A stretch of 64,000 nt of DNA from JAGQPD01 sp020426865 (GTDB lineage Bacteria; Planctomycetota; Planctomycetia; Pirellulales; Pirellulaceae): NCBI GenBank assembly GCA_041399065.1, contig JAWKTN010000001.1, positions 1,426,001 through 1,490,000 of the forward strand, given 5' to 3'. This document shows, one piece after another, positions 34,931 to 44,448 of the stretch (its first letter is position 1; the number at the start of each line of letters is the position of its first letter). Under the pieces are notes generated by a model. The model saw nothing but the letters and a program-made list of their open reading frames with translations, had not been told where the DNA came from and ran no database searches. Both the position numbers and the translations under genes were made by a program.

Positions 34931-35977
34931 ATGTTCGATCAAGCCACCCTGTTGGTAACTGGAGGGACGGGGTCGTTCGGCCACGACTTTATCCGTCTAG
35001 TACTTTCGCAGCATCAGCCGCGGGAAGTCATTGTTTACAGTCGCGACGAGAAAAAGCAGCACGATATGCGGCTCGCGTTTGCCGATGACCGGCTGTCCTT
35101 TGTGATTGGGGACATTCGCGATCGGAATCAGATCATGTCGGCGATGCGGGGCGTGGACTATGTATTCCATGCGGCAGCGCTGAAGCAGGTGCCGTCGTGC
35201 GAGTTTTTTCCAATGGAAGCGGTGCAGACGAACGTCTTGGGCACGCACAACGTCATTGAGGCCGCCGATGTCGCGGGGGTCCGAAAGCTGGTGGTATTGA
35301 GTACCGACAAGGCCGTCTACCCGATCAACGCCATGGGGCAGACCAAGGCCCTGATGGAAAAACTCATGTTGGCCAAGGCGCGAGCGCCTCGGACGACGGT
35401 CACCTATTGCGGTGTGCGATACGGCAACGTGATGTATTCGCGTGGTTCGGTGATACCGTTGTTCGTCAAACAGATTCAAAATGGCGAACCGTTGACGATC
35501 ACACATCCCGACATGACGCGGCTGTTGTTGCCGCTATCCGAAGCGGTGAGGTTGGTGACGTTTGCGATGGAGCATGGTGAACCGGGCGACATTTTTGTGC
35601 GCAAGGCGTACGCCGCAACGGTCCGCGAATTGGCGGAAGCGACGATCAACGTGTTTCGGGCGACGAACTCGATCAAGACCGTGGGAATTCGCGATGGCGA
35701 AAAGATGCATGAGGTGTTGGTCAGTCCCGAGGAGTTATCGCGATCGGAGGAATTCGACGAATACTATCGGGTAAAGAGCACCTGCAATCGCGATTATAAC
35801 AACTTCTTTACCCGCGGCATCCGCGGGGCCAAGTTTGCTCGAGATGGCTACACCTCAGAAAATGCCCGGCGGCTGTCGGTCCCGGAGATTGAGGAGTTGC
35901 TGTTGAGCTTGCCGGAGGTCTGCCAAGAGTTGCCAGAGATCATTCGTCACCAGGTGGAAAGGAAACGCGCAGCATGA
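34931..35977 (+). CDS. capE: UDP-N-acetylglucosamine 4,6-dehydratase/5-epimerase (CapE/FnlA family)
   Basis: 348 residues, an extended SDR. NAD loop VTGGTGSFG near the N-terminus, AALKQVPSCEFFPMEA as in the FlaA1/CapE group, and MxxxK (MGQTK) in place of the usual YxxxK, which is characteristic of these dehydratases. It converts UDP-GlcNAc to the 4-keto-6-deoxy-L-talo/L-arabino intermediate, step one of UDP-L-FucNAc synthesis. First gene of the exopolysaccharide operon; the next ATG overlaps its stop by four bases. The 208 bases upstream should hold the operon promoter. Confidence 0.92.
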   Translation: MFDQATLLVTGGTGSFGHDFIRLVLSQHQPREVIVYSRDEKKQHDMRLAFADDRLSFVIGDIRDRNQIMSAMRGVDYVFHAAALKQVPSCEFFPMEAVQTNVLGTHNVIEAADVAGVRKLVVLSTDKAVYPINAMGQTKALMEKLMLAKARAPRTTVTYCGVRYGNVMYSRGSVIPLFVKQIQNGEPLTITHPDMTRLLLPLSEAVRLVTFAMEHGEPGDIFVRKAYAATVRELAEATINVFRATNSIKTVGIRDGEKMHEVLVSPEELSRSEEFDEYYRVKSTCNRDYNNFFTRGIRGAKFARDGYTSENARRLSVPEIEELLLSLPEVCQELPEIIRHQVERKRAA

Positions 35978-37095
35978 GTGGGCGTCGCATTGGAGTTACT
36001 GGTCCGCACGGGTTCATTGCCGGTCACTTGATTGAGCGACTCGGTCGTGAACCGAACGTCGAAGTCGTTACCGCTGACCGGGCGACGTTTGCCGACCCAC
36101 GGTTGTTGCGCGAATTCGTGACCGGTTGCGATGCAATTGTCCACTTAGCGGGCGTGAACCGAGGGGTGGACGAAGAAGTCCAGCGTGCGAATCACGAGTT
36201 AGCCGATCAGCTGGCCGAGGCGATCGAGGCGACGGGCGCGAAACCGCACTTGTTGTACAGCTCATCGACGCAACGGAGCCGTGGCAACGTCTACGGTGAC
36301 GCGAAGCAATATGGTGAGTCGCGGTTCACGGAGCTCGCCGTGAGCCACGACGTACCGGTTACGGTCCTGGTCATTCCCAATGTCTACGGACCTGGCTGCA
36401 AGCCGTTTTACAACTCCGTCGTGGCCACGTTTTGTCATCAGTTGGCTCACGGCGAGACCCCGCAGGTGCTGACGGATCGGCGGGTCGAGTTTGTTGGCGT
36501 CCGCGAGTTGATCGAATTCATCTGGCGGCACGTCAGCGACCGTCCCTATAACCCCAGAATCATGTGGGTACCGGCCGGGGCACAGTTGGGCGTGAGTGAG
36601 CTGTTGGCGAAATTAGTTCGGTTTCGGGATGACTTTCTTCAGCGGCACGTCGTACCGGATCTTGCGCATCCGCTGGATGCCAGCTTGTATGCCACATTTC
36701 TGTCGTACGTCGACCTTGATCGGCACCGTCACCGTCCCCAGGTTCACGCAGACGACCGGGGAAGCCTCTATGAAATTATCAAGTTGGCCAACGGCGGGCA
36801 GGTCTTTTTCTCGACCACCAAGCCAGGCGTGACACGTGGCGATCACTACCATACACGCAAGGTGGAATGGTTCTGCGTCTTGAAGGGGGAGGCGGTTATT
36901 CGTTTGCGACGGGTTGGGCAACGTGAGATGCGCGAGTTCCACGTGAGCGGCGAGAGCCCTGAGTTTATCTCAATTCCAGTATTCCATACGCACCATATCG
37001 AAAACATCGGCGACGGCGAGCTGCTGACCATGTTCTGGTGCAACGAAATTTTTTCCGCCGATGACCCCGATACCTTCTTCGAAAAGGTCGCGTGA
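35974..37095 (+). CDS. capF: Bifunctional-fold SDR reductase with C-terminal cupin (CapF/FnlB family)
   Basis: 373 residues: an N-terminal SDR domain (GVTGPHGFIAGHL; catalytic YGDAK) and a C-terminal cupin (GDHYHTRKVEWF...HTHHIENIG). This two-domain layout is specific to CapF, which reduces the 4-keto group made by CapE, step two to UDP-FucNAc. Overlaps capE by 4 bases (ATGA) and capG by one (TGATG). Confidence 0.93.
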   Translation: MSGRRIGVTGPHGFIAGHLIERLGREPNVEVVTADRATFADPRLLREFVTGCDAIVHLAGVNRGVDEEVQRANHELADQLAEAIEATGAKPHLLYSSSTQRSRGNVYGDAKQYGESRFTELAVSHDVPVTVLVIPNVYGPGCKPFYNSVVATFCHQLAHGETPQVLTDRRVEFVGVRELIEFIWRHVSDRPYNPRIMWVPAGAQLGVSELLAKLVRFRDDFLQRHVVPDLAHPLDASLYATFLSYVDLDRHRHRPQVHADDRGSLYEIIKLANGGQVFFSTTKPGVTRGDHYHTRKVEWFCVLKGEAVIRLRRVGQREMREFHVSGESPEFISIPVFHTHHIENIGDGELLTMFWCNEIFSADDPDTFFEKVA

Positions 37096-38228
37096 TGCAG
37101 AAACCGTTGAAAGTAGTCACCGTACTTGGCACTCGGCCGGAAATCATCCGTCTCTCGCGCGTTATGGCGCTGCTCGACCAATATGTGCAACACGTCCTTG
37201 TGCATACCGGCCAGAATTCCGACTATGAACTGAACGAAGTTTTCTTTCAGGATCTGCAGGTCAAGCAACCCGACTATTTTCTGGGCGTTGGGCGGACGTC
37301 ACTAGGAAAAATCCTCGGTGACGTGCTGACAAAGTCCGAGGAGGTGCTGCGTGATGAACGCCCGGACGCCGTATTGATTTTGGGCGATACCAATAGCGCA
37401 TTCGCCGGGATCATGGCCCGCCGCATGAAGATCCCGCTGTATCACATGGAGGCTGGCAACCGCTGCTTCGACTTCAATGTCCCCGAAGAACTCAACCGAC
37501 GGATCATTGATCACATCAGCGACTTTAACCTTGTCTACACCGAACACGCTCGGCGAAACCTGCTATCCGAAGGCATTCATCCGCGCCGCATCTACCTCAC
37601 CGGTTCGCCAATGCGCGAAGTGCTCGATGCCAATCGTGCCGGCATCGGTAAGTCAAATGTCTTGAAACGTCTGAATGTATCGCCGGGGCAGTTCTTGTTG
37701 GTCAGCATGCACCGTGCAGAAAACGTGGATATCCCCGACCATTTGACGGCCCTGCTGAAAGTCATCAACACACTGTGCCAAAAGTATGGCTACCCTGTCA
37801 TTGTGAGCACGCATCCACGCACCCGCCAGCGGCTCGAAGGGCTTGACTTTCCCACCGATCCGCTCGTCCAGTTCCTCAAGCCGTTTGGATATCACGACTA
37901 CGTCCGGCTGCAAATGGAGGCGTTTTGCACGTTGTCCGACAGTGGCACCATCAGCGAAGAAAGTTCGATCCTTGGCTTTCCCGCCGTTACCATGCGTACC
38001 GCCATGGAACGGCCCGAAGCAATGGACTCGGGGCATATTGTATTGACCGGGCATGATGCCGGAACGATCCTGCAGTCGATCGAGTTCGTCACTCGTAATC
38101 GCGATCATGATCGACTTCATCCGATTGCTCGCGAATATGAAGTGGGAAACACATCCCATCGCGTTGTCAAGCTGATCCTCGGGACGTCGAAGTTGGGTCA
38201 CCTGTGGGACGGAATCGTTGCCGCTTAA
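37095..38228 (+). CDS. capG: UDP-N-acetyl sugar 2-epimerase (CapG/FnlC/WecB family)
   Basis: 377 residues of the non-hydrolysing 2-epimerase fold: VLGTRPEIIRLSRVM at the start, HTGQNSDYELNEVFF, and the C-terminal SDSGTISEESSILGFP that binds UDP. It epimerises C2 to give UDP-N-acetyl-L-fucosamine, the third step after CapE and CapF. The ATG at 37095 overlaps the capF stop; an adjacent GTG at 37092 is an alternative. Confidence 0.93.
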   Translation: MQKPLKVVTVLGTRPEIIRLSRVMALLDQYVQHVLVHTGQNSDYELNEVFFQDLQVKQPDYFLGVGRTSLGKILGDVLTKSEEVLRDERPDAVLILGDTNSAFAGIMARRMKIPLYHMEAGNRCFDFNVPEELNRRIIDHISDFNLVYTEHARRNLLSEGIHPRRIYLTGSPMREVLDANRAGIGKSNVLKRLNVSPGQFLLVSMHRAENVDIPDHLTALLKVINTLCQKYGYPVIVSTHPRTRQRLEGLDFPTDPLVQFLKPFGYHDYVRLQMEAFCTLSDSGTISEESSILGFPAVTMRTAMERPEAMDSGHIVLTGHDAGTILQSIEFVTRNRDHDRLHPIAREYEVGNTSHRVVKLILGTSKLGHLWDGIVAA

Positions 38229-38250
38229 TTTGTGTTAGGGAAATCGTTTC

Positions 38251-39603
38251 GTGCGAATTTTGGCGATCTATCGACACTACTGGCCCGACACCACGCCGTA
38301 TGCTCGGATCCTCCGCACGATTCTCGAGCACCAGGTGGAACGCGGCCACGAAGTTCACGTGATCACGGCACAGCCTGGTTACAACGACATTCAGCATGCG
38401 CGGCAACCGTGGCGCGAATCGCTGGGCGGTGTCGACGTGCATCGCATCCGGCTGTTGCCAGAGCGAAAGAGCTGGCGGCTGCTGCGATCCTTTAACTTCG
38501 CGTGGTTTCTTTTGCGGGCGACACTGCATGCCGTTTGGGCCCGTAACTACGACGTGATTGTCGCGAACAGTCACCCGCCAGTGCTGATGGGGATCGTACT
38601 CCGAATCATCAAGGGGGTGACCGGCATACCGTACATCTATCATTGCCAGGACTTGCATCCCGAGAGTGCTCAACTGGGCGGCCAGTTGAGGGCCGGCTTC
38701 ATCTATCAACAATTGTTGGGGGTCGACGCACAGAATTGTCGGCAGGCACAGCGCGTCGTGGTGTTGTCGGACGACATGTGGGAAACGATCGAGGGGCGGG
38801 GAGTCGAAACGGAAAACGTAAGTGTCATCAACAATCCGCCGTTGGACGTCGGAGACGGTCCGTCGCTGGAATTGCCATCCATATTTCACGACCCAGAGGC
38901 GTTTTACGTGCTATTTGCCGGAAACCTGGGGATATTCCAGGGATTGGATGTCCTAGTCAAGGCGGTCCGATTTCTGCCGCAGCGGGTGCCGGTGCGACTG
39001 ATTTTTATGGGAGAAGGTCTTGCCAAGCCGGCGCTGATGGAAGAAGCTGGCTTGCTATTGGACGAGCGGATTTTCTTCTTGCCGCATCAGCCGGTGGAAG
39101 TGGCACTTGCCGCCATGCGCGAGGCAGATCTAGGGGTGGTATCGCTGTTGCCGGAGATTTATCGGTTTGCATTTCCCAGCAAGAGTATGATGTATCTTTC
39201 GGCGGGCTGCCCGCTGCTGACGATCATGGAACCTGACAGCGAATTAGCGAAGGTGGTACGCGAATATCGGTTGGGGTACGTAGCCAATCGGCGTTGGCCG
39301 CAGATTGTGGCCAATTTGATTGAGCAGGCTTGGCGCGAACGCCACACCTGGACGGCGGCGCGGCGCGCCGAGATCCAGGAGGTCTGCGATGCCCTGTACG
39401 GACGGGACAGAATGTTGTCGCAGTGGGACCGGGTTTTGTCCGTCTGCGATCCAGAAGCAAATCGAGAGTTTACGCCGGCCGAATGGCCAAAGGTTGTCCA
39501 AGGGGACGCGCCGAAGCATGTCGTAGCAAACGACGTGTTCGTTCAGCAACCAAACGCGGCGGGGGAGAACCTGACGGGCGAGGAAGAGCGACGAGGTGCG
39601 TAG
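38251..39603 (+). CDS. Family 4 glycosyltransferase (WbuB-like)
   Basis: 450 residues, GT-B fold. N-terminal YRHYWPDTTPYARIL, QDLHPESA as in WbuB-type FucNAc transferases, and a C-terminal donor site VVSLLPEIYRFAFPSKSMMYL with the sugar-nucleotide Glu/Ser region. Position right after capE-G suggests that it uses UDP-FucNAc, which is inference. The GTG start follows a TAGGGAA site. The last 40 residues are low-similarity tail. Confidence 0.9.
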   Translation: MRILAIYRHYWPDTTPYARILRTILEHQVERGHEVHVITAQPGYNDIQHARQPWRESLGGVDVHRIRLLPERKSWRLLRSFNFAWFLLRATLHAVWARNYDVIVANSHPPVLMGIVLRIIKGVTGIPYIYHCQDLHPESAQLGGQLRAGFIYQQLLGVDAQNCRQAQRVVVLSDDMWETIEGRGVETENVSVINNPPLDVGDGPSLELPSIFHDPEAFYVLFAGNLGIFQGLDVLVKAVRFLPQRVPVRLIFMGEGLAKPALMEEAGLLLDERIFFLPHQPVEVALAAMREADLGVVSLLPEIYRFAFPSKSMMYLSAGCPLLTIMEPDSELAKVVREYRLGYVANRRWPQIVANLIEQAWRERHTWTAARRAEIQEVCDALYGRDRMLSQWDRVLSVCDPEANREFTPAEWPKVVQGDAPKHVVANDVFVQQPNAAGENLTGEEERRGA

Positions 39604-39604
39604 C

Positions 39605-40507
39605 ATGCAGCCAGTTGTCATCATCGGTGCGGCGCGATCCGGTACGAATATGCTGCGCGATACGCTCACCCAATTGCCCGGCGTGGCAACCTGGCCGTGC
39701 GACGAGATCAACTATATCTGGCGGCATGGCAATGCCGGCTATCCATTGGACGAGTTTCCGGCAGAAAAGGCTTCGCCGAAGATCAAGCGTTACATTCGTG
39801 GGTATTTCGACCGATTGGCGCGCCGCTGCAACGCCCATTGGGTCGTCGAAAAGACCTGTGCCAATTCACTTCGTGTGCCGTTCGTCGATGCCGTGTTACC
39901 GGATGCAAAATATATCTTTCTCGTGCGGGACGGCCGCGATGTCGTCGCCAGTGCCATCCAGCGATGGACAGCCAGCCTCGAGCCGGGATACATCCTCCGG
40001 AAGGCATGGTATGTCCCCTGGTCGGACGTGCCCCGGTATGCCGTTCGCTACTTCGGGCACCGGGTCTATCGCGTGTTTTCCGCCGAGAATCGATTGGCCA
40101 GTTGGGGCCCGCGATTCCGAGGCATGACCGAGTGGCAGCGGTCTCGATCGCTCCCAGAACTGTGTGCCGAACAATGGCGGCGTAGCGTCCGACTGGCCAG
40201 TGACGCATTGCATGGGATCGCACAGGATCGCGTTGTTCGTTTGCAGTATGAGGAGTTCGTTGCCGATCCCCAAACGGCACTGCAACACGTCGTGACGTTT
40301 CTCGAGGTACCTTGCACGCATCAGCAACTTGGTGAGTTGACCAGTGGGATCCGCCCTTCGAGCGTTGGGAACTGGTGCCGGCAGCTGGAGCCGAATGTGG
40401 TCCGCAATGTGACAGCGATCATGGCTCGAGAGCTGCAGGAATTTGGCTATTCGGAAAAGGTCGCTGGAGATGGCCAGGATGGCCGGGGAACCGAGCAGGC
40501 CGCTTAG
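39605..40507 (+). CDS. Sulfotransferase 1 of the exopolysaccharide operon
   Basis: 300 residues. The 5'-phosphosulfate loop is VIIGAARSGTNMLRD at the N-terminus and the 3'-phosphate loop is YIFLVRDGRDVVASAI, so it uses PAPS to sulfate a hydroxyl, probably on a sugar. GAGG lies 8 bases before the ATG at 39605, which nearly abuts the previous stop. Confidence 0.88.
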   Translation: MQPVVIIGAARSGTNMLRDTLTQLPGVATWPCDEINYIWRHGNAGYPLDEFPAEKASPKIKRYIRGYFDRLARRCNAHWVVEKTCANSLRVPFVDAVLPDAKYIFLVRDGRDVVASAIQRWTASLEPGYILRKAWYVPWSDVPRYAVRYFGHRVYRVFSAENRLASWGPRFRGMTEWQRSRSLPELCAEQWRRSVRLASDALHGIAQDRVVRLQYEEFVADPQTALQHVVTFLEVPCTHQQLGELTSGIRPSSVGNWCRQLEPNVVRNVTAIMARELQEFGYSEKVAGDGQDGRGTEQAA

Positions 40508-40533
40508 CTTCGTGTCAAGGCAAGGGTGCCGAT

Positions 40534-41199
40534 ATGTTGTCGCAATGGAATCGGTTTGTGAAGCGGACGTTTGACGTCGTCGCCGCGGCGCTCGGGCTGG
40601 TCTGCACCGGGTGGTTGATTCTGTTGGCCGCGGTTGTGGCTCGATGGGATACCGGTTTGAGTGGCTTTTTTCGACAGACCCGACTGGGCCTGCATGGCAG
40701 GCCGTTTCAAATTCTCAAGATTCGGACCATGCGGAATATCGATGGATTGACCACGACCGTCACGACGGCAAGGGACCCGCGCATCACACGCATCGGGTGC
40801 TTCTTCCGCCGCACTAAGATCGACGAACTTCCTCAACTCATTAATGTCCTTGTGGGAGATATGAGTTTTGTGGGTCCCCGGCCCGATGTGCCAGAGTTGA
40901 TGGAAGGCCTGTCGGGCGACGACCGAGTGGTACTGAGCGTTCGACCGGGGATAACCGGACCGGCGAGCATCAAATACCGGAATGAAGAAGAGCTACTGGC
41001 ACAACAGGCCAACCCAGACCAGTACAATCGCATGATCCTGTTCCCGGACAAGACACGAATTAACCGCCGATATGTCGAGGACTATTCGCTCTTGCGAGAT
41101 CTTATCTATATCTGGGACACCGTGGCTGGCCAGCGTTCCGCTCGAAGCGACGAGTTGGAGGGGCAGCCGCGACCGGACGTTACGCGCCGCGCGGCGTAG
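40534..41199 (+). CDS. Polyprenyl-phosphate phosphosugar transferase (PglC/WcaJ-type)
   Basis: 221 residues, the single-domain size. One membrane helix (VVAAALGLVCTGWLILLAAVVA), then RQTRLGLHGRPFQILKIRTM, RTKIDELPQLINVLVGDMSFVGPRPDVPE and RPGITG, the standard bacterial sugar-transferase blocks with the catalytic Asp-Glu in DELPQL. It loads the first phosphosugar onto undecaprenyl phosphate at the inner membrane. Confidence 0.94.
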   Translation: MLSQWNRFVKRTFDVVAAALGLVCTGWLILLAAVVARWDTGLSGFFRQTRLGLHGRPFQILKIRTMRNIDGLTTTVTTARDPRITRIGCFFRRTKIDELPQLINVLVGDMSFVGPRPDVPELMEGLSGDDRVVLSVRPGITGPASIKYRNEEELLAQQANPDQYNRMILFPDKTRINRRYVEDYSLLRDLIYIWDTVAGQRSARSDELEGQPRPDVTRRAA

Positions 41200-41302
41200 C
41201 GACTTTGGCAATGGATCTGGTAACTCACTCTTTTGGACTACAATGCATACAGCAAGTTCTAGCTCGATCGTTGTTTCCGGCAAAACGAAACACTTAGGTA
41301 CC

Positions 41303-42505
41303 ATGACAACTTCCCCAACACATTCCTGCCCTGCGGCGGCCCCCTGGCCCTTCTTCAGCGACGACGAGATCGCGACAGCGGAGCGTGTGTTGCGTTCGGG
41401 CAAGGTCAACTATCTGACCGGTGAAGAGGGGCGACTCTTTGAGCAAGAATTTGCGGAATACGTCGGAACAAAACACGCGATCGCTCTGGCCAACGGCACG
41501 TTGGCGCTGGAGTTGGCGTTGCAAGTGCTGGGAATTGGCGCCGGCGACGAGGTCGTTGTTACTCCCCGATCGTTCATCGCGTCCGCAAGTTGCGTGGTGA
41601 CACGCGGAGCGACGCCGGTGTTCGCCGATGTGGATGCCGATTCGCAATCGATCAATGCCGAGTCGATTCGGCGCGTGTTGACGCCGCGAACGCGGGCAAT
41701 TATCGCCGTCCATCTTGCCGGCTGGCCGTGCGACATGGATCCCATCATGCAGCTGGCAGAAGAACACGGGCTGTATGTGATCGAAGACTGTGCTCAGGCA
41801 CATGGCGCTCGATATCGTGGGCGGCCGGTCGGATCGATCGGCCATTTCGGCGCGTTCTCTTTCTGCCAGGACAAGATCCTGACGACCGCTGGCGAAGGGG
41901 GAATGCTGGTGTTGAACGACCGGAAATGGTGGGAGCAGGCGTGGAGCTACAAGGACCACGGCAAAAGCTTCGAAGCGGTTTACGAACGCGAGTATCCCTT
42001 CGGCTTCCGCTGGTTGCACGAGAGTTTTGGCACGAACTGGCGGTTAACGGAATTGCAGTCAGCGATTGGACGCGTGATTCTGCGCAAACTCGATCAGTGG
42101 GTACAGACGCGTCGGTGCCACTCCCATCGTCTGCTGGACGTGTCCCGCCAGTCGCGCGCATTACGAGCGACTGTGCCGGCCGAGGACGTATATCATTCGT
42201 ACTACAAATACTACACGTTCATCCGTCCGGAAAAGTTGAGAAAAGGTTGGGATCGTGATCGAATCTGCCAGGAAGTTATCGCGGCGGGCGTGCCCTGTTT
42301 CAGCGGCTCCTGCAGCGAGATTTACCTCGAAAAAGCATTTCCGCCGGAGATGCGGCCCCTCCAGCCGTTGCCCGTGGCTCATGAGTTGGGAAAAAACAGC
42401 GTGATGTTGCTCGTGCATCCGACGTTGAGCGACGAATTTATCGAACACGCGGCAACGACATTGGCCGACGTTGTAGCTCGGGCCACGGAACCAACCGCCA
42501 ACTGA
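41303..42505 (+). CDS. DegT/DnrJ/EryC1 sugar aminotransferase 2
   Basis: 400 residues, PLP-dependent: ALANGTLALELAL (phosphate cup), VIEDCAQAHGARY, and the Schiff-base Lys in CQDKILTTAGEGG. It makes an amino sugar nucleotide from a keto sugar; no matching dehydratase besides CapE is in the operon, so its substrate may come from elsewhere. ATG 41303 has AGG five bases upstream; ATG 41243 is a credible alternative with TTGGA. Confidence 0.9.
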   Translation: MTTSPTHSCPAAAPWPFFSDDEIATAERVLRSGKVNYLTGEEGRLFEQEFAEYVGTKHAIALANGTLALELALQVLGIGAGDEVVVTPRSFIASASCVVTRGATPVFADVDADSQSINAESIRRVLTPRTRAIIAVHLAGWPCDMDPIMQLAEEHGLYVIEDCAQAHGARYRGRPVGSIGHFGAFSFCQDKILTTAGEGGMLVLNDRKWWEQAWSYKDHGKSFEAVYEREYPFGFRWLHESFGTNWRLTELQSAIGRVILRKLDQWVQTRRCHSHRLLDVSRQSRALRATVPAEDVYHSYYKYYTFIRPEKLRKGWDRDRICQEVIAAGVPCFSGSCSEIYLEKAFPPEMRPLQPLPVAHELGKNSVMLLVHPTLSDEFIEHAATTLADVVARATEPTAN

Positions 42506-42535
42506 TTCGACGCGCAAGACGCGAGGAGAGATGTC

Positions 42536-43432
42536 ATGGCTTCAGGGACGACGCCACTGCTACCAGCGTTTACCGTGATCGGGGCGATGAAGAGCGGCAC
42601 GACGACGCTCTATCGCGACCTGCGTAGCCATCCACAGATTTGTGTGCCTGAAAAAGAAGTCAATATTCTAGCACAGCAACGTTCGGGTGACGAAATCGTT
42701 GCCGCCTATCAACGATTGTTTCAAGGGACACGTCCCTCGCTCGTACGCGGCGATATTTCGACCACCTACTCCATGCAGCCCATGCACATGGGGGTCCCGG
42801 AACGGGCGCGGGCCGTCTTGGGGGACGAACTGAAAATCATCTATATCGTTCGCCATCCCGTGATCCGTACGTTGAGCCATCATCGACATATGCACGCGTG
42901 GCACGGCCCGGATCGTATGAGTCATGATATCAATGCATGCATTCGCCAGCGTCCGGAGTTGATCGAATTCAGTTGCTACGGTCGGCAGCTTTCGGCCTGG
43001 AGTCGCGTGTTCGACCGCGCGCGGATCAAGGTCGTGATCTTCGAAGAATATATCGCTCGTCGCCGCGAAGTCATCGAGGATCTCTGCCAGTTTCTTGAGG
43101 TATCCTCCCCCGCGGCCAGCCTGAACTTTTCGGAGGCGTTCAACTGCAGTGATGACAAAAGAGTAATGAATACATTCTGGGCTGGAGTGTGGGATTCTCC
43201 ATTGTACCAAAGCTGGATCCGCCCTATGATCCCGCTGGGCGTGAAGGACCGGATGCGCGAGATGTTGTTGCCAAAGGCACCGGCGCCACCAGCGCCCCCG
43301 TCGGACGATACCATGAGATCGATCGTCGATGCATTGCGCGATGATGCCGAGGAACTGGCAACGATGTTGCAGCGAACGACACCGATCTGGGAACTGGATC
43401 AGCCCCAGGCACGCCAGTGGAAAGCAGCCTAG
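42536..43432 (+). CDS. Sulfotransferase 2 of the exopolysaccharide operon
   Basis: 298 residues. 5'-PSB loop FTVIGAMKSGTTTLYRDL, with 3'-binding segment IIYIVRHPVIRTLSHHRH. This form (GxxKSGTTxL) is close to heparan/NodH-type carbohydrate sulfotransferases. GAGGAG nine bases before the ATG supports the start. The C-terminus has a Pro/Ala-rich patch (APAPPAPPSDD). Confidence 0.9.
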   Translation: MASGTTPLLPAFTVIGAMKSGTTTLYRDLRSHPQICVPEKEVNILAQQRSGDEIVAAYQRLFQGTRPSLVRGDISTTYSMQPMHMGVPERARAVLGDELKIIYIVRHPVIRTLSHHRHMHAWHGPDRMSHDINACIRQRPELIEFSCYGRQLSAWSRVFDRARIKVVIFEEYIARRREVIEDLCQFLEVSSPAASLNFSEAFNCSDDKRVMNTFWAGVWDSPLYQSWIRPMIPLGVKDRMREMLLPKAPAPPAPPSDDTMRSIVDALRDDAEELATMLQRTTPIWELDQPQARQWKAA

Positions 43433-43561
43433 TTTCCGGCCGTCGGTCGCAATGCGATCAACGGCCGACGAACGTGTACGAGCACGGAGCACGAGCTGCG
43501 AGCAGGAAGTGGCGTGATTCGAGTTCGAGAAGATTTGTATAAGCGTAAGGAGACAATCAGG

Positions 43562-44422
43562 ATGAGACGCAGGGACTCGCGTCGAATTCCATTTACGTTT
43601 GACCCGGAATGGACGTCGCACAACCATACGAGGCGTCGGCGATATCGCTATGCAATCGCCGCTTCGCATCATGTTACGTGGTTTCTTGGAAAGCAGTTTC
43701 CGCACGCGTTCCCCTTGTTGTTTGTACTTGGATTTCCCAAGAGCGGAACATCGTGGGTATGTCAAATGGTTGCTGACTATCTTCGCGTGCCATTTCCGCA
43801 GAATTCGCTGCTGCCGATCGGTTTTCCCGCCGTTGTTCACGGTCATGAGCTCGTGACGTCGCGCTATCCGCGGGCGATCTATGTGCTGCGTGACGGACGG
43901 GACGCGATGGTATCGCTTTATTTTCACTATCTGGCAATGACCGAGAAGCGGCAACCGGGTGACGATGCGGCGGGCCAACCAGCGCGGCTGCCGTTTGCGA
44001 GTTTTGTCGAGCAGCAGCTGCGGCGACCATGGGGATCTCCCGCGAATTGGGGCGAGCACGCTCGGTCGTATTTTAATCACGCCGACACCAATTGTGCACT
44101 TATTCGTTACGAAGAGATGCTCAGCGACCCAGAGGATGCGTTGCAGCGCGTGTTGCGCGATGTGACGAACGAGGAATGTAATCCGCAGCGAGTGCGGGAA
44201 GCGGTGCAGCGATTCGCCTTTCAACAACAGTCCGGTCGGGCAACCGGCGAAGAGGACCGTAAATCGTATCTGCGAAAGGGACAAGCTGGTGATTGGGTGA
44301 ACCATTTCTCCCCCGAAGCGGCCAAGGCGTTTGCACAGCACTGCGGCGATATGCTGATCGCCGCCGGATACGAACAGAATGACGGGTGGGTGCGACAGTT
44401 TTCGCGACGGATGGCTGCGTAG
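43562..44422 (+). CDS. Sulfotransferase 3 of the exopolysaccharide operon
   Basis: 286 residues. VLGFPKSGTSWVCQM is the 5'-PSB loop and IYVLRDGRDAMVSLYFHY the 3'-phosphate site, as in cytosolic-type sulfotransferases, with a basic N-terminus. AAGGAG lies about ten bases upstream of the ATG. Third sulfotransferase of the operon and distinct in sequence from the other two, so it probably has a different acceptor position. Confidence 0.9.
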   Translation: MRRRDSRRIPFTFDPEWTSHNHTRRRRYRYAIAASHHVTWFLGKQFPHAFPLLFVLGFPKSGTSWVCQMVADYLRVPFPQNSLLPIGFPAVVHGHELVTSRYPRAIYVLRDGRDAMVSLYFHYLAMTEKRQPGDDAAGQPARLPFASFVEQQLRRPWGSPANWGEHARSYFNHADTNCALIRYEEMLSDPEDALQRVLRDVTNEECNPQRVREAVQRFAFQQQSGRATGEEDRKSYLRKGQAGDWVNHFSPEAAKAFAQHCGDMLIAAGYEQNDGWVRQFSRRMAA

Positions 44423-44448
44423 CTATCGACGGTGACGGAAGGAAAGGC